This document shows positions 37,038 to 48,705 of a stretch of DNA of 64,000 nt, one piece after another. The stretch is from Kribbella sindirgiensis (GTDB lineage Bacteria; Actinomycetota; Actinomycetes; Propionibacteriales; Kribbellaceae): contig NZ_SJKA01000001.1 in the NCBI RefSeq assembly GCF_004331435.1, positions 62,001-126,000 of the forward strand. The letters run 5' to 3'. The notes under the pieces were generated by a model. It had not been told where the DNA came from. It worked only from the letters and a program-made list of their open reading frames with translations, and ran no database searches. How positions within the stretch are numbered: position 1 is the first letter of the stretch; each line of letters opens with the position of its first letter. Made by a program: the position numbers and the translations under genes.

Positions 37038-38337
37038 GTCTCGCTCCAAGGTCCGAGTCGCCCGGCCGGCGTCAGGTCCCGCGCCGTACCGGTGATCTCC
37101 AGGTCGAATCGTTCGGCCGCCTCGGTCAGCAGGGCCGGTGTCACCATCAACTCGTTCGGCGACAGCGTGTCCTTGATCCGGGCCAGCCGGAGCTCGGACC
37201 AGTGCCGCCGTCCGCACATCGTCACGGCCGCCAGTACGGCGGCCTCGTCGTCCTCCATCACCATCGGCAACCGCGAACGGCGTGCACCGCCGGCGCCGGA
37301 GGTCAGCGCGTTCACGTAGCTCGCGCGCAGGTCGATCTGTTCCAGCAGCCGCGCCGGAATCACGTCCGCCAGGCCGAGCCCGGACGCGTTGCCGTGCGAG
37401 GCCGGCGACAGCGAGTGGACGCTGATCGCGGCGATCGTTGGCGACTCGAACTCCGGGATACCGTGCACCCAGCACCGGCCGATCACGTTGGTGTCCATGC
37501 CGGCGCCGGACTTGTCCTTGCCCAGCTCGTCGACGACCAGGACGTCCAGTTCGTCGAACGGCAGCCGTCCGAGCAGGCTGGAAGCTCTTTGCAGCAAGGC
37601 GTTCTCGGCGGTTTCGCCGATCCCGTCCGCGGTGAGCAGCTCGACCGACGCGGTCTGCTCGTGGGCGTTCTCCAGGATCGCGAGGCCGCCCAGGATTTTG
37701 CCCTGGGCAACCACCATGCGGGCGGCGGCCTCGATGTTGGCGCCGAGCGACGGGATGCCGCCGGCGTGCAGGGAGGCCGCGCCGAGGTGGTTGCCGAGTC
37801 CGATTGCGAGGATCTTCGCGATCCCGCTCTCGATCGGGCCGCGGAAGTCGGTGTGCGGTTTGATCCGGTTCACCAGCAGGACGCCGTCGGCCTTGGCGGC
37901 GATCGCGTCGTGGTGCACCTCGGTGCCGTCGTCCAGCGCACCCACGACAACGGTTTCCATCGTCGCCTCGATGGGGCAGCCAACGGTTTCCGGCGTGATT
38001 CCGAGACCTTCCAGCATCTCCCGCTGACCGTCGGCGGTGGCGCCGCCGTGCGATCCCATCGCCGGGATCACGAACGGCGCGGCCCCGGCGTCGCGGAGCC
38101 AGTCCACGGCGGCCTTCACCACCGGCACCAGATCGTGAATCCCCCGGCTCCCCGCGGTCACCGCGATCCGCGCACCGGGCAGGATCCGGGACCGCAGCGG
38201 TTCGAGCGCCGCCCGCGCGTCGGCGTACGGATCCGCCGACACCGGCAGATCCGTGAGAATCCGCCGGACCGGCGTCACCTGCGGAAGCGTCCCCGCGGGC
38301 CGCAGCCCGCGGATCTGCTCGAACGGTCCCCAGCTCA

Positions 38338-38338
<1 letters not shown>
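37034..38338 (-). CDS. LarA-like (lactate racemase domain) protein
   Basis: 434 residues. Family features: 'ARIAVTAGSRGIHDLVPVVK', 'PFVIPAMGSHGGATADGQRE', then 'LLVNRIKPHTDFRGPIESGI' and 'AIGLGNHLGAASLHAGGI', which hold the Lys and His residues that bind the nickel-pincer cofactor in LarA. The partner genes larB, larC and larE for cofactor assembly are not in the window, so an active enzyme would depend on copies elsewhere. It could racemise lactate or epimerise another 2-hydroxyacid. It overlaps the dehydratase gene by 1 bp and the U32-like gene by 4 bp. Confidence 0.8.
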
Positions 38339-40154
<1,816 letters not shown>

Positions 40155-40158
<4 letters not shown>

Positions 40159-41606
40159 CGCGACACCTCACCTGTGGTCACGGTTCCGTTGACCCGGCGG
40201 GTGATCCCGGCCGGGTTCGAGTCCTTCAGTACGTCGGGCAGCACCGCATCGGGGGCGTCCTGGTACACGACCGGACGCTGGAACCGGCGCGCCGCCGTCA
40301 CCCCGACGCTGGTGTGGATCGAGCCGACCGTCGACGGGAACGGCCCGCCGTGGTGCTGGGCCCACGACACCGCGACCCCGGTCGGCCAGCCGTTCCACAG
40401 CACGCGCCCTGCACGGGCGGTCAGCAGCGGGAGCAGGTCGCGCGCGAGCTCGGCGTCCGCGTCCTCCGCGTGCAGCGTCGCGGTCAGGTTGCCGTCGAAC
40501 GCCTCGACGGCCGCACGCAGCTCGTCGGGCGAGGCGTACTCGACGACGACCGAGACCGGGCCGAAGCACTCCTCGAGGATCTCGTCGCGGCGGGCGAGCA
40601 GTTCGGGCACCGTGGTCTGCAGCAGGGTCGCGCCGCCGGAGGCCCAGACCCTTACGCCGTCGACCTTCTCCAGCCGGTCGAGGCCGGAGCTGAAGCCGTC
40701 CTTGATGCGGTCGTTCAGCATCGGCGCCTCGGCGACGGCACCGACTGCCTCGGACAGTTGATCCTGCAGGCCGTGGCCGGCCGGGAGGAAGAGCAGGCCG
40801 GGCTTGGTGCAGAACTGCCCGACGCCGAGGGTGAACGAACCGGCGTACCCGGTGGCGATGTCCTTGCCGCGGGCATCGATCGCTGCCTGCGTGACGAAGA
40901 CCGGGTTCAGGCTGCCGAGCTCGCCGTAGAACGGGATCGGCTCCGGGCGCGTGACGGCGATCTCGTGCAGTGCCTTGCCGGCCGGGACCGAACCGGTGAA
41001 GCCGGCGGCGGTGATCCGTGGGTCCTTGAGTGCTGTGACGCCGACATCGAAGCCCGAGATCAGGCCGAAGGTCCCGTCCGGCGCACCGGCGGCCTTCAGT
41101 GCCTCGATCATCACCTCGGCGGTGCGGACGGAGAGCTCCGGGTGACCCGGGTGGGCCTTGACGATCACCGGGCAACCGGCCGCGAGTGCGGACGCGGTAT
41201 CGCCGCCGCAGACGCTGAACGCGAACGGGAAGTTGCTGGCGGCAAACACCAGGACCGGGCCGAGCGGGACCAGGACGCGGCGGAGGTCGGGGCGCGGGAC
41301 CGGCTTCGCCTGCGGATCCAAGGTGTCGATGGTGACTTCCAGCAGGGAGCCTTCTTCGAGCGCGTCCGCGAACATCCGCAGCTGGCCGGTGCTCCGGGCG
41401 ACCTCACCGGTCAGCCGGGCTTGCGGCAGCGAGCTCTCGCGCATCGCGATCGGCACCAGTTCATCGGAGGCCGCGTCCAGCGCGTCCGCGACCGCGCGGA
41501 TCCAGCCCGCCCGAACCGCGGGCTCGGAGGATCCAAAGGCCGGCGCGGCCCCAGCAGCCGCAGCAAGCGCGTGCTCGAGCTGAGCGGGCGTGGTGTCCGG
41601 GGTCAT
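40155..41606 (-). CDS. Aldehyde dehydrogenase, 2-ketoglutarate semialdehyde dehydrogenase type
   Basis: 483 residues. Active-site Glu is in 'PEPIPFYGELGSLNPVFVTQ', the catalytic Cys in 'TLGVGQFCTKPGLLFLPAG', and the NAD(P)-binding 'FTGSVPAGKALHEIA' precedes them. The GELGS.NP and GQFCTKPG versions belong to 2,5-dioxopentanoate (ketoglutarate semialdehyde) dehydrogenases of non-phosphorylating pentose pathways. It would oxidise the aldehyde product of the dehydratase steps. Overlaps both neighbours by 4 bp. Confidence 0.88.
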
Positions 41607-42523
41607 CGGAGTCCCTCCAGGTTGTTGGTGGCGAGGAACTCGAACGGTTCCCGGCCTACGGCCACGGTATTCGTGAGGGTGCCGACCTCGTCGATGGTGA
41701 TGGTGATGATGTCGCCCGCGGCCAGCGCGAAGTCCAGTTCGGGGACGATGCCGGTGCCGGTCGCGAGGATCACGCCGTCGGGGAAGTCGTTCGGCAGGAA
41801 CAGTGCGTCGATCAGGTCCTGCAGCTCGCGCACCAGCTTCTCGGTGGACGTCGTACCGCTGAACACCTCGTCGCCGCCGCGGCGGATCACCAGGTCGATC
41901 CCCAGCTTCTTCGGGTCCGCGACCTCCCACACCGGCCGGATCCCGGCCGCCAGCGCGCATCCGCCCGCGAACAGCTTCGCCTGCGGCACGTACAGCGGGT
42001 TGACGCCTTCGATCGACCGCGAGCTCATGTCGTTGCAGACGGTGAATCCGACGATCTCACCGTGGCTGTTGGCGACGACCGCCAGCTCCGGCTCGGGGAC
42101 GTCGTGACCGGAGTCGGACCGGATCCCGACCGGCTCGCCGTCGACGACGACCCGCCAGGCCGGCGCCTTCTGGAACAGCTCGGGCCGGTCGGCCGTGTAG
42201 ACCTTGTCGTAGACCGACTGCTCGCTGCTCTCCTCCATCCGGGCGCCGCGCGAGCGCTCGTACGTCACACCCGCGCACCACACCTCGCCGCGGCCGTCGA
42301 TCGGCGGGAGGAACGACAGCCCAGCGACGGGCAGCGCCTCACCGGCCTTGTCGACCTCCGCCTGCAGCTCCTCGCGGGTGAGCCGGAGCAGTTCGGCGAA
42401 ACTGTTCACCCCGGGCAGCGGAGCCACCGTGCCGGACTCTGGGTCCCCGGTGCGCACACCGGGGATCGGGCGGCCGTCGACCGGGGACAGATAGCGGACC
42501 AAATGCATGGACAGACCTCTCAC
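41603..42523 (-). CDS. Fumarylacetoacetate hydrolase (FAH) family protein
   Basis: 306 residues if it starts at the GTG at 42523, which overlaps the UxaA stop by 4 bp as at most junctions of this operon; an ATG at 42508 with GAGAGGT upstream is a good alternative. The FAH core is 'EVWCAGVTYERSRGARMEES', 'VGFTVCNDMSSRSIEGVNPL', 'FSGTTSTEKLVRELQDLIDA' and 'ILATGTGIVP', with the metal-binding acidic residues in place. FAH members in sugar-acid operons act as 2-keto-3-deoxy-acid dehydratases or as diketo-acid hydrolases that give pyruvate plus lactate or glycolate. Confidence 0.85.
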   Translation of the reverse strand: MRGLSMHLVRYLSPVDGRPIPGVRTGDPESGTVAPLPGVNSFAELLRLTREELQAEVDKAGEALPVAGLSFLPPIDGRGEVWCAGVTYERSRGARMEESSEQSVYDKVYTADRPELFQKAPAWRVVVDGEPVGIRSDSGHDVPEPELAVVANSHGEIVGFTVCNDMSSRSIEGVNPLYVPQAKLFAGGCALAAGIRPVWEVADPKKLGIDLVIRRGGDEVFSGTTSTEKLVRELQDLIDALFLPNDFPDGVILATGTGIVPELDFALAAGDIITITIDEVGTLTNTVAVGREPFEFLATNNLEGLR

Positions 42524-45234
42524 ATTGACGTTCCGAGCAGACCGCGGGTGATCTGGAATCCGACGTTGCCGGAGGCAACAGCCTTGGGGACGAGCCGGCG
42601 ACCGGCGACCGCGGCGACGACGTCCAGCCCGATCCGCGCCTGCTCGGCCGCGTCACCGGTGGCCACGGCGTCCAGGTCGTCGCCGTACGTCGCGACCGTC
42701 TCCGGGTCGTTGCTGAACTCGACGACCGGGACGAACCGCTGCGCCGACAGAGTGCCGCCCGAGACATGGGCCAGGATCTGCTGTACACCGGTCGCGCCGA
42801 AGCCGGTCGCGGTCTCCATCCAGTCCGTTCCCGGCATCCGCATCACGTGCCAGCCCGGCACCGCGAGCCGCTGACCGTGCGCGACCGTCGGGCCCACCGG
42901 GTCCGACGAGCCGAACGCCGCGGTACGGAAGCCGTCGTGTGCCAGCAACGCGCCACGCGACGACAGTACGACGGAACCGCCGGAGCCCACGATCTCGCGA
43001 CCGATCAGCGCGAGCGCCTCGGCGGTGGTGTCCGAGAACGGTCCGCGGGCCTCCAGGCCGATCGTCAGCGCGCCGAGATCACCGGTCTGGGCGAGCGGTG
43101 CGGGCAGGTCGAAGCTGCCGAACCAGTCCCTGACCTTTTCGCCGACCGCGTCCAGGCCGCCGTCTGCCTGGATGCTTGCCCAGCCGAAACGGGACGGATC
43201 CTTGCCGGCCTCGACCAGCCGGGACCGGAAGTAGTCGTTGTGCGTCTTCTCGCACCCGTGCTCGAGAAGCAGGGCCATCCGGGTGTTCGGGTGCAGGAGG
43301 TAGCCGAGCATGATCCGCGCGAACGTCTCCTCGGACGCGCCGCCGCTGCTGCCGCACCCCTCGGTGTGCGGCAGTGCGACCATCCGCGTGACGGCGTCAC
43401 CGGCCCACTTCTCCAGCTCTGCCTGGGCCGCGATCCGCAAGGCGATCTGGCCGGAGCAGAGGCTGGTCGGCAGGATCAGGCCAACCGCCTCGGGCACCAA
43501 CCGGTCGTCGACGCGCAACAGTTCCGCGGGTGTCCGGCTGTCGGAGGTCAGGCCGCGGTGCGGGAGGCCGTCGAGCGGAGCGTCGCGGTCCTCGCTCGGG
43601 AGGTCGACGAGTTTCCGGCTCATCCGGCCGTCCGTGGTGATCGAGATGCCCTCGCGGTGTCCGGTCTGCTTCCAGTTCCGCCAGATCGACACCTGGCTGT
43701 GGCCGGCGCGCTCGCCCGCGCTCTGCTCACCGGATGCGACACGGACGACGAGATCGAAGGTCTCCGCGGTCAGGTCCGCCATCGACGTACCGGTCAGGTA
43801 CTTGCCGGCGTCGACGTCCATCTCGGCGTGCAACCGCTCGTACCGCGCGCTGGTCGTGACGAACTTCAGCGTCGGAACGAACGGAAAGTTCGTGATCGAG
43901 CCGTTTCCGGTGGTGAAGAAGATCAGGTTGCAGCCGCTGCCGATCTGGCCGGCCACCGACTCGAGGTCGTTACCGGGGCTGTCCATGAAGACGTAGCCGT
44001 CGCCGGGCAGCGGTTCGCCGTAGTCGATCACGTGGTCGAGCCGGACCTCGCGCGGCAGTTTCCGGGCCGCGCCGATGGACTTCAGCACGATGTTGTAGAG
44101 ACCGCGGTACACGTTGCCGCCGGACGGGTTGCCCTCGGCGGTGTGCCCGTGCCAGCCGACCCGTTCCTTGAACGACTTGATCGTCGCCAGAAAACGTTTC
44201 GCGGTCGCCAGGTCGCGGACGTTCTTCAGCACGTACGGCTCGGCGCCGATCAGTTCGTCCGTTTCCGCGAGCACGGCCGTACCGCCGTGCCGGATGACCT
44301 CCGCGCTGACCTGCCCGGCGAGCGGGTTCGCGGAAATTCCGGAAAACGCGTCAGAACCACCGCACTGCAAGGCGATCTTGAGGTCCGCGAGCGGGACCTC
44401 CTGGCGCTGCTGCGCGTCGACGACCGGCAGCCACGGCTCGATCAGCGCGCCGGCGGCCGTCAGGTCGTGCTCGAAGCCCGCGCTCCGGGTGAAGTAGGCG
44501 TGCGGCACCTTGATCGGCGGGTAGCCGTTCTCGGCCAGGAAGTTCTTGATCGCCTCGCCGGAGACCACATCACCCTCGGTGTCGACGATCAGGACGGCGC
44601 CGACGTTCGGATTCAGCGTGAAGCCGCCGAGGGTGGCGAGCAGGAAGTGCAGGTTGTTCGGGACCTCGTCCTCGCCGCCTTCGGTGTGCGCCACCGGTAC
44701 GACGCCGTCGCCCGCGGCCGCGCCGTCGAAGCGCCGCGCCAACTCGGTGACGAACCCGCTGCTGCGCGAACTGGTCGCCAGCAGTACGACGTGATTTCGC
44801 GTCCCGGCCGGACCCCGCTCCCGGGGATAGCCGAGGAACGTACCAGGCTGCTCGACGCTCGTCACCTGGGCGCCGAAGTGCAATGCCGACTCGTCCAGCT
44901 CGAACGGGTCGAGCGGTTCGTTCGTGGCCGAAGGCTCCGCGGGCAGCCCCTCCACGCCACGGGCCGTGACCGCGGCGAGGCTGGTCGGCGTACAGACGTA
45001 GTCGCCGGGGACCAGGTCACGGGAGGCGCGCGCGAACGCCGTGTTCCAGGAGGTCAGTGCGTCTTGTGCGCTGACCGGTGCGACCACGAAGCGGTGTCCC
45101 TCGAGCACGGTGTGCGGCAGCGTGATCGTCGTACCGTCGAGCTCGACCTCCGTGCCGGCCTCCAGCCGCCGCGAGGCGATCGCGACGTTGTCGCCGGGCT
45201 CGGGCAGGACGCCGATCTGTTCGAACCGCACCAT
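42520..45234 (-). CDS. UxaA/altronate-galactarate dehydratase family protein, double length
   Basis: 904 residues, against roughly 500 for UxaA. An N-terminal SAF-like domain (1-95) and an UxaA core ('PGTRNHVVLLATSSRSSGFV', 'LKIALQCGGSDAFSGISANP', 'FMDSPGNDLESVAGQIGSGC') fill the first 520 residues. The remaining 380 residues begin a second UxaA-like half: 'LCSGQIALRIAAQAELEKWA', 'VALPHTEGCGSSGGASEETF', 'LLEHGCEKTHNDYFRSRLVE'. So the protein looks like a fusion of complementary parts of the family. It probably dehydrates a sugar acid using iron or iron-sulphur. First gene of the operon; AGGGAAGG precedes the ATG. Confidence 0.85.
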   Translation of the reverse strand: MVRFEQIGVLPEPGDNVAIASRRLEAGTEVELDGTTITLPHTVLEGHRFVVAPVSAQDALTSWNTAFARASRDLVPGDYVCTPTSLAAVTARGVEGLPAEPSATNEPLDPFELDESALHFGAQVTSVEQPGTFLGYPRERGPAGTRNHVVLLATSSRSSGFVTELARRFDGAAAGDGVVPVAHTEGGEDEVPNNLHFLLATLGGFTLNPNVGAVLIVDTEGDVVSGEAIKNFLAENGYPPIKVPHAYFTRSAGFEHDLTAAGALIEPWLPVVDAQQRQEVPLADLKIALQCGGSDAFSGISANPLAGQVSAEVIRHGGTAVLAETDELIGAEPYVLKNVRDLATAKRFLATIKSFKERVGWHGHTAEGNPSGGNVYRGLYNIVLKSIGAARKLPREVRLDHVIDYGEPLPGDGYVFMDSPGNDLESVAGQIGSGCNLIFFTTGNGSITNFPFVPTLKFVTTSARYERLHAEMDVDAGKYLTGTSMADLTAETFDLVVRVASGEQSAGERAGHSQVSIWRNWKQTGHREGISITTDGRMSRKLVDLPSEDRDAPLDGLPHRGLTSDSRTPAELLRVDDRLVPEAVGLILPTSLCSGQIALRIAAQAELEKWAGDAVTRMVALPHTEGCGSSGGASEETFARIMLGYLLHPNTRMALLLEHGCEKTHNDYFRSRLVEAGKDPSRFGWASIQADGGLDAVGEKVRDWFGSFDLPAPLAQTGDLGALTIGLEARGPFSDTTAEALALIGREIVGSGGSVVLSSRGALLAHDGFRTAAFGSSDPVGPTVAHGQRLAVPGWHVMRMPGTDWMETATGFGATGVQQILAHVSGGTLSAQRFVPVVEFSNDPETVATYGDDLDAVATGDAAEQARIGLDVVAAVAGRRLVPKAVASGNVGFQITRGLLGTSM

Positions 45235-45290
45235 CGTTCGCGACCTTCCCTAGCGTGCCCGTGGCTTGACCATAGCTTGCCGAGCCCAGA

Positions 45291-45309
45291 ATCGTGCATG
45301 ATGCATGAT
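45291..45309. promoter_or_regulatory. GntR operator between the UxaA and GntR genes
   Basis: ATCGTGCAT-G-ATGCATGAT: a 19-bp palindrome with 8 of 9 symmetric pairs, lying 57 bp before the UxaA ATG and 69 bp before the GntR ATG. TGCAT-G-ATGCA is the core. It is well placed to control the whole operon and the regulator itself. Confidence 0.7.
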
Positions 45310-45377
45310 TACCAGTGTTACCCTGCCGAAACCTGACCGGTGGGGTCAAGCCCGCGACCAGAATCCGGAGACACCTG

Positions 45378-46058
45378 ATGAGCGAGCCAGTGGCACCGGT
45401 GGACCGGCGGCTGCTCCGGCGGCAGATGCTCGCCGACGACGTGTACGAGGCCATCAAGACGATGCTGATGGACCACGTCATCCGGCCCGGGGCGCGGATC
45501 TCGATCGACGGACTCGCGCGGGAGTTCCAGGTGTCGTCGACCCCGGTCCGGGAGGCACTGGCCCGGCTGGAGTCCGAAGGGCTGGCGGTCAAGGAGCCGC
45601 TGAAGGGTTATCGCGCGACCCCGCTCCTGTCGCTCGAGGAGTTCGACGATCTCTACCGGTTCCGGCTCTTGCTCGAGCCCTGGGCGGCCCGCCGCGCGGC
45701 CGAGCTGATCTCCCCTGAGGGCGTGGAACGGTTGCGCGCCGAGCTGGCGACCGCGGTCGAGCCGACCTCGATCGACTACGCCGGGTACAAGTCGCTGACC
45801 GTGCACGACAACCGGTTCCACTCGCTGATCGCGTCGCTGTCCGGGAGCGAGCAGGTCCGGTCGGCGTTCGAGCGAACCCACTGCCACCTGCACATCTTCC
45901 GGTTGCACTACGACCGCGACATCGGCCCCGAGGTCCTCACCGAACACCGGGTTCTGGTCGAGGCGATCAGCTCCGGCGACCCGGCCGCCGCCGAGTCCGC
46001 GATGACTCGCCACATCGAGAACTCGATGACGCTGCGGCTGCGCCGCCTGTACGAGTGA
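45378..46058 (+). CDS. GntR family regulator (FCD/FadR subfamily)
   Basis: 226 residues from an ATG with CCGGAG upstream. The winged helix: 'ADDVYEAIKTMLMDHVIRPG', 'ISIDGLAREFQVSSTPVREA', 'LARLESEGLAVKEPLKGYRA'. The FCD effector domain has the metal-binding pattern with Asp and three His: 'LTVHDNRFHSLIAS', 'THCHLHIFRLHYDR', 'LTEHRVLVEAISSGD', 'MTRHIENSM'. It is divergent from the sugar-acid operon with a palindrome between, so it most likely represses the operon until a sugar acid binds. Stop overlaps the next gene. Confidence 0.9.
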   Translation: MSEPVAPVDRRLLRRQMLADDVYEAIKTMLMDHVIRPGARISIDGLAREFQVSSTPVREALARLESEGLAVKEPLKGYRATPLLSLEEFDDLYRFRLLLEPWAARRAAELISPEGVERLRAELATAVEPTSIDYAGYKSLTVHDNRFHSLIASLSGSEQVRSAFERTHCHLHIFRLHYDRDIGPEVLTEHRVLVEAISSGDPAAAESAMTRHIENSMTLRLRRLYE

Positions 46059-46465
46059 CCCGCCGCCCGTTCCCGCTGACGGTGCCGGCGGTGCTCACGG
46101 CGTACATCCTCGACTTCCACTGGGACGTCGAACGGCTGCACGCCCTCGACCTGCCGACGGTCGAGCTGCCGGTCGCCGACCTGGCACACCATCTCGACCT
46201 GCCGTTCTGGGCGTACGACGACCGGCCCTTCCAGGTCACGCCCCGTCAGGTCGCGGCGGACCCGGTCACGTACCGGGCGCAGTACGAACGCACGCTGGCC
46301 GCGGACCTTCGCCATCCCATCGACACCGTTCGCCGACCCGACAACCGGATCACGATCCTGGACGGGGTCCACCGGCTGCTCCGGGCAGAGCTCGAACACC
46401 GTCCGACCGTCGCCGTTCGACTGCTCGACTGGGCCGACCTGGACCGCATCGCCGTACCCGACTGA
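46055..46465 (+). CDS. ParB/Srx-like domain protein
   Basis: 136 residues, starting at a GTG that overlaps the GntR stop by 4 bp. 'TVELPVADLAHHLDLPFWAY' and 'RQVAADPVTYRAQYERTL' lead to 'NRITILDGVHRLLRAELEHR', which resembles the DG.HR motif of ParB/sulfiredoxin-like nucleotide-binding domains, followed by 'PTVAVRLLDWADL'. Not a partition protein given its length and context. Co-transcribed with the regulator; function unknown. Confidence 0.55.
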   Translation: MTRRPFPLTVPAVLTAYILDFHWDVERLHALDLPTVELPVADLAHHLDLPFWAYDDRPFQVTPRQVAADPVTYRAQYERTLAADLRHPIDTVRRPDNRITILDGVHRLLRAELEHRPTVAVRLLDWADLDRIAVPD

Positions 46466-46501
46466 CTGTTTGGGTGTATCAGCACCGGGCACCGCGTGAA
46501 G

Positions 46502-47131
46502 ATGGATCTGCCTGCGCCGCGCCCTGTCCTCTGGCCGCTGCGTCCGCTCGACAGCGCGGGCGTCTCCACCTCGTCCGACGAGAGCCGAACCCTCGTCACG
46601 ATCGCCCACGCGCCACTCGAGCAGGTGACGCCGGAGATGCTCGCCTGGTGGTACACGCACGTCCCGGGAGACATGCGGTACGCCGGGACGACCTGGCCGC
46701 GGTACCTGGTCTGGCATCCGCTCGACCACATCTCCTACGAGGCGACCACACCCGGCCTGATCGGGCCCGGCACGCGGCTGCACATCACCGAGGCACTCGG
46801 GCGGGATCCGTCGATGCTGCTCGACCTGGAGGTGATGATCGAAACCGTCGACAGCCAATCGGCGGTGATCACCAAACGCATCCTCGGCAGCTCACTGGTC
46901 CAGCTCGAGAACGAGTTCACTCGCACGAACTCCGGCTGCCGCTACATCACCCGCCTCACCATCGGCGACACCACCACGCTCGGCCGGCTGTTCCTGAATC
47001 GAACCGCCCACCAGCGCGCGTTCCCACCCGCCAAGCTGAGCGCGTGGATCCGGCACCACATCGAGGAGATCGGCAACCTGGAGAACTTCCTCCCCGACCT
47101 CTACCGCTACCACTCCGACCGCGAGCCCTAG
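46502..47131 (+). CDS. DAPG-hydrolase (PhlG)-like family protein
   Basis: 209 residues from the ATG at 46502; a GTG at 46496 is also in frame. 'LEQVTPEMLAWWYTHVPGDM', 'YLVWHPLDHISYEATTP' with conserved His and Asp, then 'ENEFTRTNSGCRYITRLTIG' and a helical tail ending 'LENFLPDLYRYHSDRE'. The WHP.DH motif and length resemble the phloroglucinol hydrolase/START-like PhlG domain, in which such His bind a metal. I am moderately sure of the family; the substrate is unknown. Confidence 0.5.
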   Translation: MDLPAPRPVLWPLRPLDSAGVSTSSDESRTLVTIAHAPLEQVTPEMLAWWYTHVPGDMRYAGTTWPRYLVWHPLDHISYEATTPGLIGPGTRLHITEALGRDPSMLLDLEVMIETVDSQSAVITKRILGSSLVQLENEFTRTNSGCRYITRLTIGDTTTLGRLFLNRTAHQRAFPPAKLSAWIRHHIEEIGNLENFLPDLYRYHSDREP

Positions 47132-47466
47132 GCCACCGGCGCACCACCGTACGAGACCTCGTTGCCGTCCGGGTCGTAGAACGTCGCGTGCCGTACGCCG
47201 TTCTCGTACGTCTCCCGTACGGCCGGCTCGAGCCCCCGCTCCGCGATCCCCTTCAAGGTCTCGTCGAAGTCCTCGACGAACAAGGTGTGCTGAGCATGAC
47301 CGGCATGCTCAGGCACCACCTCGATGTAGAGGTACTGGTGCTCGCCGAGCTCCCACACCGCCTCGATGTCGTTGGGAAGGAAGCTCGGCGGCGCTCCGAG
47401 AAGCTTCTCGTACCAGGCGACCGCGCTCTCGTAGTCACGGACGGAGATTCCGGCAAAGAGGTCCAT
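47128..47466 (-). CDS. VOC (glyoxalase-fold) family protein
   Basis: 112 residues. 'FAGISVRDYESAVAWYEKLL' and 'LPNDIEAVWELGEHQYLYIE' form the first module, 'HTLFVEDFDETLKGIAERGL' and 'HATFYDPDGNEVSYGG' the second with the terminal DPDGNEV metal motif. Single gene; its 3' end overlaps the end of the convergent PhlG-like gene by 4 bp. Substrate unknown. Confidence 0.83.
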   Translation of the reverse strand: MDLFAGISVRDYESAVAWYEKLLGAPPSFLPNDIEAVWELGEHQYLYIEVVPEHAGHAQHTLFVEDFDETLKGIAERGLEPAVRETYENGVRHATFYDPDGNEVSYGGAPVA

Positions 47467-47491
47467 ACCGGATACTACCGACCGAAGGGTG

Positions 47492-48682
47492 TCAGGCGGG
47501 GGCGTCGCCGTGGTCGGGGATTTCGAGTTGTACGCCGCCTTGGAGGGCGGACTGGTGGGCGTAGATGCCGGGGAGGGTGTAGCGGGCGGAGACCCAGGCG
47601 TTGATCGGCGGGAGGGTCTTGTCGGCGACGGCGCGGACGAAGTCGTCGGCGAGGAAGTGGTGCGAACCCTCGTGGCCGTTGTGCAGGCCGGCGAACTCCT
47701 CCGGCAGGCGGGAACGGTCGTGCACCGGGGACAGCCCGGAGCGGAACGCGTCCCGCAGCGCGGGATCGACGTTCTCGAGGTCGGCGTCGTCACCCGTCGC
47801 CTTGGTCTCCATCAGATGCGAGACGTCCTCGACGCCTTCCTTGTTCTGCCACAGGGTCGTGGTGGCGAGCTGCTCGAAGCTGCCCTCGGTGCCGAACACC
47901 CGCAGCCGGGACTCGCGGATGTGCGACGGGTACCCGACCCGGCGCATCTCGTTCGTCCGCATGATCCCGCCGTCGGCGAGCTTGAACAGGGCGGTCGCGT
48001 TCGAGAAGTCGTTGTCGAACTGGCTGACGTCCTTGTCGAAGACGCCGTCGCCGCGGTCGTCCTTGACGCCGATCGCCGACACGTGGGTGGCGTGCTGACC
48101 GGTCACCGAGAGCACGTTGCCGACGGCGTGCGTCGGGTAGAGCAGCGGCGGGAACGACGCGGTCTTCTTCCAGTCCTCGCCGCCGGAGTACTGGTACGCC
48201 GCGTAGAACCCGAGGTCCATGTCGTGGACGTAGTCGCCCTCGGTGTAGAACACCCGGCCGAACTCGCCGTCGGCCAGCTTCTGCCGGCAGTACACCGAGG
48301 ACGGGTAGTAGAAGCTGGTCTCACCCATCATGTAGGTGAGCCCGGTCTCCTTCACCAGTTCGATGATGCGGGCGATCTGGTCCGCCTCGATCGCCATCGG
48401 GACCGTGGAGTACACGTGCTTCCCGGCCTCGAGCGCCTTGATCGCCATCTCGCCGTGCAGCCAGCGCTGCGTGAAGATCGCGACCGCGTCCACGTCCGAC
48501 TCGAGCATCTCCTCGAACGACGTGTGCGTCACCGTGATGCCCTGCTTGGCGGCCATCTCCGCGGTCCGCTCCGGGATGACGTCGGTCAGCCGCACCTCGG
48601 ACACGTCCGGGTGCGCGGACCACAGCCGCAGGAACGAAGGAGCGAACTGGCCGGCTCCGGCCACACCGATGCTGATTCCCAT
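47492..48682 (-). CDS. Gfo/Idh/MocA family oxidoreductase
   Basis: 396 residues from the ATG at 48682; an ATG at 48703 would add MCGWVFC. The Rossmann start is 'GISIGVAGAGQFAPSFLRLW', followed by 'DVDAVAIFTQRWLHGEMAIK' and 'HVYSTVPMAIEADQIARIIE'; the usual EKP is replaced by TVP here, so the catalytic Lys is missing at the normal place. The C-terminal domain has 'FPPLLYPTHAVGNVLSVTG'. It has its own palindromic operator and a terminator separates it from the inositol-phosphatase/ABC operon. Sugar or inositol substrate is possible. Confidence 0.82.
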   Translation of the reverse strand: MGISIGVAGAGQFAPSFLRLWSAHPDVSEVRLTDVIPERTAEMAAKQGITVTHTSFEEMLESDVDAVAIFTQRWLHGEMAIKALEAGKHVYSTVPMAIEADQIARIIELVKETGLTYMMGETSFYYPSSVYCRQKLADGEFGRVFYTEGDYVHDMDLGFYAAYQYSGGEDWKKTASFPPLLYPTHAVGNVLSVTGQHATHVSAIGVKDDRGDGVFDKDVSQFDNDFSNATALFKLADGGIMRTNEMRRVGYPSHIRESRLRVFGTEGSFEQLATTTLWQNKEGVEDVSHLMETKATGDDADLENVDPALRDAFRSGLSPVHDRSRLPEEFAGLHNGHEGSHHFLADDFVRAVADKTLPPINAWVSARYTLPGIYAHQSALQGGVQLEIPDHGDAPA

Positions 48683-48705
48683 GCAGAAGACCCAACCACA
48701 CATTT

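Noticed and set aside
46055..46465. Chromosome partition protein ParB
   Set aside because: Only a short DG.HR-like motif; no helix-turn-helix, no parA and no parS sites seen.
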